Assembly: GCF_002289565.1 (NCBI RefSeq)
Contig: NZ_NTFY01000092.1
Coordinates: forward strand, 1-48,317
Origin: Rhodopirellula sp. SM50
Lineage (GTDB): Bacteria; Planctomycetota; Planctomycetia; Pirellulales; Pirellulaceae
Direction: 5' to 3'
Length of the DNA: 48,317 bases
A model generated the notes under the pieces. The model saw nothing but the letters and a program-made list of their open reading frames with translations, did not search any database and was not told where the DNA came from. A program made the position numbers and the translations under genes. Below, piece by piece: positions 1 to 12,000 of the stretch. Every line of letters begins with the position of its first letter. Positions within the stretch are counted from its first letter, which is position 1.

Positions 1-57
1 ACCTGACCCCTTTTCCGCTCGACAAACGCAACCCGAAAAGTAAATCTGGATGAAGGA
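1..57. other. Window edge downstream of the giant gene
   Basis: These 57 bases follow the stop codon of the giant gene. I see no stem-loop followed by a T run, so no intrinsic terminator can be called. On the minus strand the edge reads AAAAGGGGTCAGGT, which resembles a motif I associate with dispersed repeats in planctomycete genomes. Only one partial copy is visible, so this is a weak impression. Confidence 0.3.
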
Positions 58-3000
58 CTAGAACCCCAGTCGCTTCAAGAACCGCAGGCCGAATCGTCCG
101 TAATCTTGGCCGTCGACGTCTCCGTCTCCGTCGCTATCGAGGGTCGGATTGAATCCGGCTTGGCCCTGGCTTTTCAGGAACGTCAATCCGAACCGGCCGT
201 AATCCTGGCCGTCGACATCGCGGTCGCCGTCGGTGTCACCGAAGTGTGCAAAGAACGCATCGCTGTCGGCATTGCCGATCGCGTACGCACCGCCTTGCAA
301 GCCGTCCGAGTTGCCGTCCATCGCGATCAAGGTGCCTGCCGAGCGGACCTTGGTGGGATCGATCAGCAATTGGTAGTTGCCATCGACGAGGGCGAACTTC
401 ACGCCACGTGTTAACGCACCGCTGAAGGTGATCGTCGCGATCGTGTTGCCATCGGTATCGGTGCTCAGTGTGAACGTCGTGTCCACCACGCCTCCGCCGG
501 CGCCAAGTTTCGATAACTGAAACGCACCGGCATCGACATCGACGCCGCGATCGAATTGAACGTCGATTTGAGTGATCGAAGAACGTTGGGTCGCATTGTT
601 GCCGTCGGTCATGATCACCGCACCGACTTCGGCCAAATCCACCAGCGTCAAACGGACGTCATTGCTGCCGACCGAGAGGTCCCAAGCACTGCCCAGCGGC
701 GCGGCCGGCAAATCGACGCTGGCGAAATCACCGCTGATCCCATCGGCCGCCGTCATCAGCACGAACGAATCACCGGGGACCGGTGTGAACCCGGGCATCA
801 ATTCGACCGTCAAGTCACCGCCGATCGCTGCCGATCCGGTGTGAATGACCTGGTCGTAACCATCGCGTCCGGGATCGCGTCCGCCGAGCTCCAAAATCAA
901 ATCCGCGTTGCCCGCGTAGGAAACGCTGCCGTTGACCGAAACGGCGGGGCTGAGTCCGGGGCTGTAGGTTCCGGTGATGTTCACGTTGTCGAGCGACCCG
1001 TTGCCGCCGATGTAGCCCGGCAACGTGATCGGCTGGGCGGCACTGGTCCCGGCGACGCTGCCCTTGATCATCGTCAGCATCGCGATGTCATTGGGCGTAT
1101 CCAGCGTTCCATGACCGGTCACGTTGTTGCCCGTGTCGATAAGCAACCCATTTGTGGCGACCAACGTGCCCGGGTTCGAGCTGTTGCCGAGAGATGTCAA
1201 CGCACCCAATACCGCTCGATTTGCGTCCAACAAGGTCACCATAAAGTCACCGACGTGAATCTCGCCTGCCGACACAAAGCCTGCATTGGACGTCCCATCT
1301 CCGAGCACGAGATCACCGGTTGCAACGATATTGGATCCGGAATCCGCGGCGACACGCCCATTGATGGTGCCCGAACCGCTGATCGTTTCGGCGCTAGCCA
1401 AGGCCAACAACCCGGCCGCATTGATTTGACCGCCTGCGATTTCGGTGGACGATGGCAAATTGATCGGGTTGGGACTGGAGACGGTCAGTGTCTGACCGCC
1501 GACCTTAAGGGCGCCCTCAAAGGTCAGTTGGCTCAGATTCAACAGGTCCAACGGTTCGACGCCTGTAAATCGAATCGTCGTGCTGGTCGGTCCGCCACTT
1601 GCAACGAACGTCGCATTCCCTAGACCGCCATTGTTGGAGACGTATCGACCGACGGTGCTGGAGGGATCCCCGAGAATCGTCAGTTGGTCGCCGCTTCCTT
1701 GACCCGCATGGAAGCTGATGTCGCGCAAGAGGTCGATCAATCCGCCGCCGGCGAAATCGACCGTGACGCGTTCGCCGACGCTATCGCTGCCGTTGATGTT
1801 GATCGATGAAGTCAGGACAGATTTCTGAGAGAAGAGCAACGCACCCGCGTTGGTATTGTCAATGATTTCAACGTTGGCTCCGTTCTGTCGAATCGTCAGG
1901 TCAGTGCTCGAGATGGCCGCAAGACTGATACTCAGGTCCGCTGTCACCGGGGCATCAACGACCGTGATATCGATCCGCTGCTGAGTGGTCCCACCGTTGC
2001 CATCATCGCTGCTGAGACGGATCGGATGCGTCTGGCCAGCCGTCAACGAGGCGTTGACGAGAATGGCGTCGCCGACCAGGGAGAATCGGCCACCCGCGTC
2101 GTCCAACAGTGTCAGCGTGTGAGTGTCGTTGGCGTCAACGTCCGCTGTTTCAAGTCGACCGACCAAACTTCCGACCGATGCGGTATCGATGATCGTCGAG
2201 TTGCTGATTGAAATTCGGGTCGGAGCGTCGTTTTCCCCGACCACCGTCACCGTGACCGTCGCTGATGCCGTCAAGCCATCCGAATCGATCACCGTATACT
2301 CGAACGTGTCCGTTGCGGTCTCGCTGACGGCGCCGTTGACGCCCAGCCAGGCGAACGCTCCGTCGGGATCGTATTGATAGCTGCCGTCTGCTTCGACGGT
2401 GACCAGGGCACCACCGGACGTCTGGACCTGTTGACCCGCGGGAACGGTGTTGCCTGCGACCGTCACGGACGTCACGCGACGCGTATCGACGGCATCCGAA
2501 TCGCGATCATTGGCCAACAACCCGGCGGCATGATAATGGCCCGCCACCTGCATGGCCGAAAGTGCGGTGTTGTAGAGCGCCAACTCGTCGATCCGCGACC
2601 CTTCGATCTCGCCCGCGACGACTTTGCCCAGATGCGGTGCAACGCTGGTGAAGGAGGCGGCTCCGGCGGAGGCGACCTCGCCGTTGATGTACAACGTCAT
2701 GTTTCCGTTGTCGAACACGCCGACGACATGGTACGTCGTGTCGGAAAGGACCGGAACGCTCACGTCCGGACTGGCCACGCCGCTGTTGTGGGCTTCAAAG
2801 CGGAGTCGTCCGCCGGAGAGATTTAGCTCAAATCCGTTGTTGTTGGATGCGTCCGCTTGCCAATACAGGGATCCCGACGATGTAACGTCGGTTGCATGAA
2901 ACAGCAGCTCAAACGATTTGGTGGTGATGTTGGACAATCCTGAATTGATCAGGGCGTCATCCGGTATCGTGATGGAATTGACTCCGCCTGTGCCGACGGA

Positions 3001-6000
3001 GGTTCCCAAATCCAACGCCACCAATCCCGGTTGTGCGAGCTGGATCGATCCACCGTAAGTGGCGTCGGGTGCCAACGGGGAAAGCGTATTGGCGGCGACG
3101 GTTCCCGCCGTCTCGTTAAAACGCCAGTAAGCCACCGGTGAATCCGCGAGCACGACATCGTCGTATCCGCCGTCGTTCACGGTCAGGACTTGCGAAGCGG
3201 CGACCGAAAGATCATCGTCGCCGGCGATTGGAATGTCGCTTTTGCCGCTGATCGTGATGGTCAGCGTCGATGTGCCCGATTTGTCCTGGTCGGTGACCTC
3301 ATAGGAGAACGTTTCGGTCAACGTGTCACCCGGGGTCAGTCGCTGGACGGCCGGATGACTGTTGTTCAAAGCGTAGCTGTACGATCCGTCGCCGCCCCAT
3401 GTCAGCGTCCCGTAGTCGCCGACGGTCGGTGAAGCCGCCCCGTCGTTGAGTTTGGCAACCGTCAACAATGTGACGGCGTGATCAACGTCGGTGTCATTGG
3501 CCAGTAGATTGCCCACGACAGGCGTTGCGGAATCTTCATCAAGGAAGTCTTTATCCGTTTTCGCTTTCGGCGCGTCATTGATGCCGTTGATCGTCACCGT
3601 CACTTCGGCGCTGTCTTGATCGCCGAAGTCATCGGTCACCACATAGCGGAACGTATCGGTTTCGTTCTGTCCCGCGGCGTAAGCTTGAATTGTCGACGAC
3701 GCGGTCGGGTCATAAGTCAACACGCCGCCGGCCAACGTGATCTTGGCCCCGTTGGCGGAAACCGTGTCGAAGCTGAACAGCGACAAGACGTCCGCGGGGC
3801 CGAGATCGGTATCGTTGTCGATCAACACACTCGTCGCGATCGTCGTTGGAGTGTCTTCGTCGGTTGAGAAGCCGCCGTCATCGACGCCCTCTGGAGCGGC
3901 ATTGCGAATCGTGAACTCGACATTCACTGTGCGATCGGCGCCGTCGCTATCGGTCACCGTCAGCGTCGCGACGTAAGAGCCTTGCTGCGTGTACGTGTGG
4001 CCTGCCGTGACCGTCTTGTTGGCCACCGGTTGATTGACCACACCGGTTGTCTCGTCGCCCCAGTCGATCGAGTAGGTGTGCGTGTCGTCAAGTCCGGCAT
4101 CGGCGACTAACGCAATCAGTTCGACCGGCGTGTTTTCGACGCCCTGGACGTCGTCGACCACCAGCGTCGGTGCCGCATTTTCGACCATGACATTGGCGTT
4201 CGGGGCGACTCGCGTGAACGGAACGGGAACAAACTGAGTCGGTGATCCCGTCACATCGATTTCTCGATAGCCCGTGTATCCGTTTTCCACGCCGATGAAG
4301 AAGAACTGCAGGTGCGCGACCTGAGTCGCTAGCAGTCCACCGCCCAGCGACACCATCGCGCTCGAGGGTGCGTTGGCGTCTGGCGTGTAATGCACGGTAT
4401 CGAGGTCGACAAATACTCCCGGAGCGTCAATGGTCGAATAGCGAACCACGTAATCGTGGTCGTCGCGTCCGGAGTCCCGCCAACCGGTGTACAGGTTGAT
4501 CGCGCTGATGTCATATCCGAGCGGGCTTGCGGCGAGATCAAGGTCGTATGTCAGCGTCGTGTTATTTCGAATCGCGGCGGTATCGACATAGCCATTTGTA
4601 TCGCCAATCGCACCAAAGGATCCGTCGGTCAGCGTGGCCGGATCCGTCGACGTGCCTTCGGCATTATCAAGCCCCGCGCCGGTCACGCTCCCGACGATTC
4701 CGTTCAGTAGATCGGTACCGGAGACTTGCAGCAGCGTGTTGGTAGAAATCGTCTGCAGCACCGGTGCCGAAATCTGATTGACGTCAATCACGTCGGTGAC
4801 AGTGGCGGAGACGATGTAGGTGTCGTTGGCCGTCGCGCGAATGCTAAACGTCTCGGGATTTTCAACCGCTACGATTTCATAGGTACTCGGTGCAACGGAC
4901 CAAACCACGTTTCGTGTACCGCGTTCGTCGATCGTCGGCAGGCCCGCGATCGAGAACGTCATCAAGTCACCTTCCTGCGCTGCTCGCGACGGAACGACGA
5001 TCGAAATCGGAGCCGCCGCCTGGACCGTGAACTCGACGGTTTCGCTGTTCGGCCGGCGTGACTGTTCGCTCCAAGTTTCCGTGGTCGGATTGTAACTGGA
5101 GAAGACGTCTTCGATGGACAAGGTTGCGGTGTAGAGACCGGTTTGGGTGGGCACGAATTGAATGTCGGCGGCGGATCCCCGGGCGACAGTTGAGCCGCCA
5201 AAACCGATCGTCCAACTGTACTCGCGAGTCACCGATCGATTCGTTCCACGCAGAAGCCCGGACGGTGCAATGGGCGTGGAATCTGACGAACCCAATGTGA
5301 CCAGCGCCCCGGCCATCAATACATTCAATTGTTCGCGAGACGCCCAGGAGGGTGCGTTTGTGTCGAACTGGACGTCCAGCCCCGCCGGTCCGCTATCGGC
5401 GGCGGTTTCGCCGTGGCCCTCGTTCAACTTTAACCAAATGCCAAGCTCCGTATCGGTCGCATCAATCACACCGTCGCGGGCCGATTCGATTTCTGCCGCC
5501 GTCAATGCACGCCTCCAGATCGCCAGGTCGGCGAGTGATCCATCCATCGCTTGCGCTATCTGAAAGCCGCCGCCCAAGCTGTCTTGATCTTGCCCGACAA
5601 ACAATCCGCCGGAAACAACCGACAATGGAGCTGTCGGGGCGGCGAAGGTCTGGACGCCACGAGACACTCCGTCGATGAAGAGTTCTGCGGTATTGGCCGC
5701 GTGGTGACGGACGAGTGCGAAGTGGTGGTAAATGCCGTCATTGATCGCATCCGCTGCATCCCAATTCCAAGTCAGCCGGTTCTGGTCTTGAATTGCGATT
5801 TGCGCCGAAGTCGGCATGATCGACAGCCAAAATTCATTGGCCTGGGCAGTGCTGTTGCCGCTCGCACCGCTGAGGACGGATTGCTGATTCGTCGCGGTGG
5901 TCTTGTACCAAAATGCGGTCGTTAGATCGTCCGCAGCGTCGAGCACGGTATGATCCAGTTCAAGCGAATCGTTGTTGAAGACGACGGAGTGTTGGATCTG

Positions 6001-9000
6001 TCCGGAGACAGGAGTGACCTGCACAGTCGGATCGACGGTGTACGTTTCCTGGAAACTGCTTGAACCGCCGTCGGAATCCGTCACGGTCAAATCGACCGTG
6101 TAAGTTCCGGCGAACTGGGGCGTAAATCCGAATTCGACATTGCTGGATGTCAGCACCGCTTGGCCGTTGTTCGTCGTCACTTCCCAAAGGTAGGTGAATC
6201 CGTCAACCGCACCGGGGTCAACGATATCACGGGCGTCGAAGTTCAGAGCAACACCGACGAAATGCGGACCGCTCGGCGACGCACCGATCGGCAGCGGCCC
6301 AGTTGCCCCGTTCGTGTTGTTCAAGTCATTGATGGTCGGGGCAACGTTGCCGACTTCAAACTTGGTGTAGGAACGGTCGAATCCGCCTTCTCCGTCAGAC
6401 GCGGTGATCGACAGCGTATACGTCCCATCGTCGGTCAACGTGACCGGCGTGGTCAATGACGAAGGCGTCTCGTTGGTCCAGCTGGGTGGCGTAAACAGCA
6501 GGCCACCGGCATCGAACGAATTGATTTCCGCTTGTGTCAAGACGCGGTCAAAGAGCGTGACCTCGTCCAAGAAACCTTCGAAATGTCGAATGTTCGTCTG
6601 TAGCTTGCCGATCGTCAGACGCGTCGGCGCCGTGAGTGCTCCGGTTCTGCCGTTGCGGGTGTCCTCAAGAACTCCGTCGACGTAAATCTTCATTTCGCCG
6701 GAAACAGAATCTCGGGTCGCGATGACGTGGTGCCAGTTTCCGTCGTTGATCGACGTGGTTGAGATCGCGGTCGTATCGGGAAATCCGACGCCGAAGGCAA
6801 AGCGACCGTTGACGACGGACGTCCCGAAGTCGTCGGCCACCCCGGCCACTTCGCCATCCACCAGGCCATAGCCGTGGTACCACTGCGAACCACCCGTCGC
6901 GGCCTGCGTCGAATTGACCCAAACCGCGATCGAGAAATCGGAACCGATCGTTTGGGAAACGGCGAGGGAAGAGTCGACGCCATTGAAATACCCGGAGGCC
7001 GAACTCGCCACGCCCGGCGCCGGGTCGCCCAGTGCCAGCGATGTCGCCTTGTCCAGGGGGTAGTTGTTGAGCGGATCAAGATCCACTCGAAGGCTTGCGT
7101 CTTGCCCGAGCGGCCCACTGTCGAATACCGTCTGATCGGCACCTTCATCAAACTTCATGTAGAGCCGAAGATTGTCATCGGTCGTGTCAATCTCACCGCG
7201 TCGAACCTCGTCGACTTCCTCAGCGGTGAGCGCACGGTTCCAAATCGTCAACTCATCCAGCGAGCCGACCAACGCTTGCGAAGCACTAAACCCTCCTCGA
7301 TAAGAATCTTGTTCTTGCCCGACCAACAATCCGCCTTTACTAATGGAAAGCGGAGCTTGATTCACGAGATCCTTTGTCCCCTGCGATACGCCGTCGACAA
7401 AGAGTTCGGCTTTGTTGGTCTGCAGGTTGCGCGAGATTGCATAGTGGTGATAGAGATCATCAGTGACATTCAGCCCGCTCCAGCTGTATTCTGAGGTATT
7501 GTGTGTTTGAAGACGGAGCACCGAGCCCTGTAAATAAACCAGATACTCGTTGTCCCTGCTCAAGTTCGAACCACTGACAATGCTCTGCACGCCCGTCTTG
7601 GCCGTCTTCAGCCAGAAGGTCGTCGTCACGTTCGTCGCGCCGTCCAACGTGAAGTTGGACAATTCAAGCACGTCGTTGTCAAACTCAAGTGCGTTCCGCA
7701 CCAGGCTGGTCGTTTGTCCGACAGGATCGGTGATCGAGACGTTTGTGATCAGGTTGGGGACGTCATCGGCGCCCGGGTCGGTCACGACGATGTCGTCCGA
7801 TGTCGTCAAGAATAGTTCCCAATCGATCAACGTTCCGTCATCATCAGGCAGATAGTCGTCCGTGATTTCGAGCTTCCAAATCCCGTTGGCCGATTTCCCA
7901 TTGAGATCGGCCAGCGATCCCTCCGGACGGTAGGTTCCGGTGAACGGGGCACTACCATCGATGATTGGCGTTCCGGCGGAATCGTCCAATACGGTGTTCG
8001 TGAAGTTTTGATTGGCAAAACCGACGTCGGTAAACAGTTCGACACGCGTCCCATCCGGTGCGATCAGAAAGACGTCCAAGTCGCTATCGTACGTATGAGC
8101 GATGTTCAACCGGACGTTCGCATCGGTGATGAGGCCGGGCAACCCGCTGACGGAGAGATCCGAAATCGTGTTCGGGGACGATGCCGGACCGATCGGCTGG
8201 GGCACATCGATCGAACGAAACGATCCTTCCACGATGACCGGAAGCCGGACGTCGGCTGCAATGATTGCCGGTCCCAGAGTAACCGTCTGGCCTTCTTTCA
8301 ATCCGTTCAGGTCCGGGATCGTGTCGATGCTGGGTGCGGCATTTCGGAAGAAGATCGGAAACTGGGTGCTTCGAATCGTGGCCGTCGAGCGACCTTCATC
8401 GTCGGCGGTCAAAGTGATCGGCGATGTGGGGCCAACCCCGGCGGTTCCACCGCTGACGATCCAGCTGGCGTCCGAAGCGGTCGTCCAAGCAGCGCCAGCG
8501 AGCGTCGCGTCCGCTCCATTCAGGCTCGCGTCGACCGAGGTCACACCCGTGCCTTCGTTGAAAGGCCAGTCGGCGATCAGCCCCGGCGTATTCGACGGCG
8601 CGAACCCGTTCATGCTGTCGGTGATTTCGGATGCGTTCAACGGACGGTCCCAAACCCGTACTTCGTCGATTTGGCCTTCGTAGTATTGGCTTGTGCCAGC
8701 TCCGGAGCCGATTGTCAAATTGGCACTGGAGTTGTCGTAGCCGATAAAACTGTTTTCATACCGGAGAACGCCATCGATGTAGAAATGAACTCCTGATGGG
8801 TCGAATGTCACCGCCACATGTTGCCACTTTGTATCGTCGACCGTCACGCCGGTATACATATAGTTGTGGCCGTTTCTGACATACCAAATGTTGCTGCTGT
8901 GTATCAGTCCCCAGTCGCTGCCACCATTGTCGGTATGGAAGACGGTTTCTAAATCCGGCCCACCGGTCGGTCGCAGCCACGCTTCGATCGTCGTTCCTGC

Positions 9001-12000
9001 ATTCTCGACGATGCTGATTTCGTCGTAGGAGCGCCCGGCGGTGGAACTGGGGAATTCATCGTACTGTTGGAATTTGATTTGGGCGATCTGCCCCAACGTC
9101 AGACCGACCACGGCGGCTTTCGCTTTCAGGTCGATGTTGTATTGACGATTCTGGCCGAGCGGTTGATCCGGCGCATTGAAGATCGGATACCAAGTGGTGC
9201 CATTGGCACTGACCGAGATCCCGTCTGCTGGTGCACTGCCGGTATAGCTACCGCCGCCGAACGGCTGCTCTTCATCACCAAAATCAGTGTGCCAGAATGT
9301 CATCACCGCCTCGGACAGGCCGTTCAGGTTGACCGTCCAAATCGCTTCGTTCGGGTCAACGGCATCTGCGGGCCAAGTGGGGTTGCCGACGAAAGTGCCC
9401 GTGTTGCGATTGGATGACAGATCCCGCGTGACACTTCCCGCACCCTCATTCATCGGCCAATAGCCGATCAAATTACTCTCACCGACCGATGGAATACTGT
9501 TCATCCATGTCTGAATTTCGTTCTGGTTGAGCGGACGATCCCAGACTCGGAATTCGTCGATCCGACCAGCGTAGTTGCTGTTAAAGTATTCGCCGATCCT
9601 CAAGTCCGCTGAGGAGACGTTGAATCCGATCAGCGACGTGTTGTACACCAGTGCACCGTTCTCGTAGAATCGAATCCCTTTGTCAGCACCGTCTGGATCG
9701 AAGACTAACGCCAAGTGCTGCCATTGATCGTACTTCACCGTGACGGAGGTGCTCACGGCGAAGTTACCATTGAAGATGAGCCAAGTGCCGTTTTGATCGT
9801 AAAGTGCCCAGTCTGCGCCACCGTCGGAAGTGTGAAACAAAAACTCGTTGACGTCGGCTCCGACGGTCGGGTAAGTCCAAGTTTCAAAAGTGGCTCCCGT
9901 CGTTCCTGCCGCATCAGTAATTTCAATTTCATCGAATCCGCGACCGTCGCCGCTGTTGTCGCCGGTGATCACCGTGTTGTCGTACTGCTGGAATTTGATC
10001 TGCACGACGGTGTCAATCGAAATGGGCAGCGAGTCGGCTAGTGCCGCCAAGTCGACCGATACCGGCAACCACAGGTTGTGCGTTTGCGCGATCTCTGCGG
10101 ATGACCCCCAGACTCGATACCACGTCGCGCCGTCATCAACGCTGATGGAAACTCCATCGCCGTTCACGCTGCCTGGAAACGAACTGAGCAACAAGTGGGA
10201 TTCTTCGTCAAAGTAATCGATGTTCAGAAAACTCAGAATCGGCACCGATACGTCGCTCAAGTCCACGGTCCAGATCGCTTCGTTGGGCGGATTGCCGAAT
10301 GACGTTAATCGAGAGGCAAGTGTGGGACCATTCATAAGGATTGCATCTCCAACTCCGCCATCTGCATCTGGCGTCAAGTTGCCGTTAAGCTCATCGAATT
10401 GCCAATGACCGACAAGATCTTTGGTCTTCACCCGACCGTTCATGATGGCGGTGACGTCATCCGTTGTTAATGCCTGATCCCAGATCGCAAGGTCGTCGAA
10501 ATCGCCGGTGAAAAGGTTGCCACCGAAGTTGGGGGCACTTCCAAGTCGGAGTTCGTCGATCTCAAGTGGCGTGTAGGTCGTTCCCTGATCGAAAGTTGAT
10601 TCCACTCCATCAAAATACAGCCGCCACTCGCCGGCGACGGTGTCCTGTACAAATGCGATATGATGAGTTAGGCCGTCGTTGTACGTGTTCGGCTGAAAGA
10701 CTCGAGTTGCTAACCCCTGTTGAACGACCTGAATCTGGTCGGGGCCATTGAGGTAGATATCGAACTCTCGGCCGCCCGCAGAGTCATCACCACCGATGAC
10801 AAACTGACCCGTCTCGCTCGTTTTCATCCAGAATGCGATTGAGAAATCCAGAAGACCGTCGAGCGCCGCCGGCGGTAATGAAACGTATTGGTTGATCCCG
10901 TCCATGTGAATCGATTGCAGAGTCGGTGAGTCCATATACAACGCATGCGTTCCATCACTCGCAGTCCGAGCGTTGCTCACCTCAGTGCGTCCGCCAAGGA
11001 ACGGAATCGTCCACGAGCCATTTACGGAGCCATTCAAATCACCCGATTCGAAACTCTCGCTCGCGATCTCAATCGGACTCTGGTTGACGTTCAACGTCGT
11101 TTGCACCCAATCATCGATACCATCCAACGAAATCACTGCCCGTCGCAGCGGCGGCAAAGCGACCGTGTCCCAAGTTGCGCCGTTGATCGTGCCGTGATTG
11201 GTACCCGTCAAATCGTTGGCTGTCGTGCCGGCACCGAGACTGAGCGGCCAATAGGCAAGCAAATCGGCACTGTCACTGGCGACGCGAAGATCGTGATTGG
11301 CCTGCACCTCGGCCTCCGAAAGTGGCTTGCTCCAGACACGGGCTTCGCTGATGTTGCCGGCAAAGAAATCGCTGCCGGTGGTCGCGTTGCGACCGATCGC
11401 GAGCGTTGCGTCGGCGTCATCATCAAAGTCCGTTGCGATCGGCGTCGCACTGTGTGCCTGACCATTCAGGTAGAACGTGATGCCTGTCGTCGGATCATAG
11501 CTCGCCGCGATGTGCTGCCACTGACTGAATTGCACAAACTGGCCGGTCGAGACGAAGCCGCTCCCATTGCTGACGTGCCAGACGCCATTGTTATGCGAGA
11601 CCGAGAAATCGAAGGTCCCGTCGCCGGTGTCCGTGCTGAAAACCGTTTGTGTTGCACCATAAGACGTCGGTCGGACCCAGGCTTCGAACGTGATTCCGGA
11701 TCCCGTGCCGCCATTGGCCGTGTCTTTTTGATCAACGTCCAGTCCCGTGGTAATAAAGTCGTCCACACCGTCAAACCGCAGTGTACTGCTGGTACTGACG
11801 GAGTCCAGCAACAGTGACCCGCTGGTCTGGATGCGGCCGTGCGGCTGGGATTCCGACATCGTCCAGCCTGGAATACCTCCATTGAAGTCTTGTTGCAACA
11901 CATAACCCTGGTCGATCGGCAACGTGGTCGTGACGTAATCACCGGCACCGTCGAACTGTAATGTCGTGACGTCAAACGGGATGGTGACCGAATCGCCCTC

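Noticed and set aside
580..1935. Classical autotransporter
   Set aside because: No outer-membrane barrel domain follows the beta-helix-like segment; the gene ends in dockerin-like loops.
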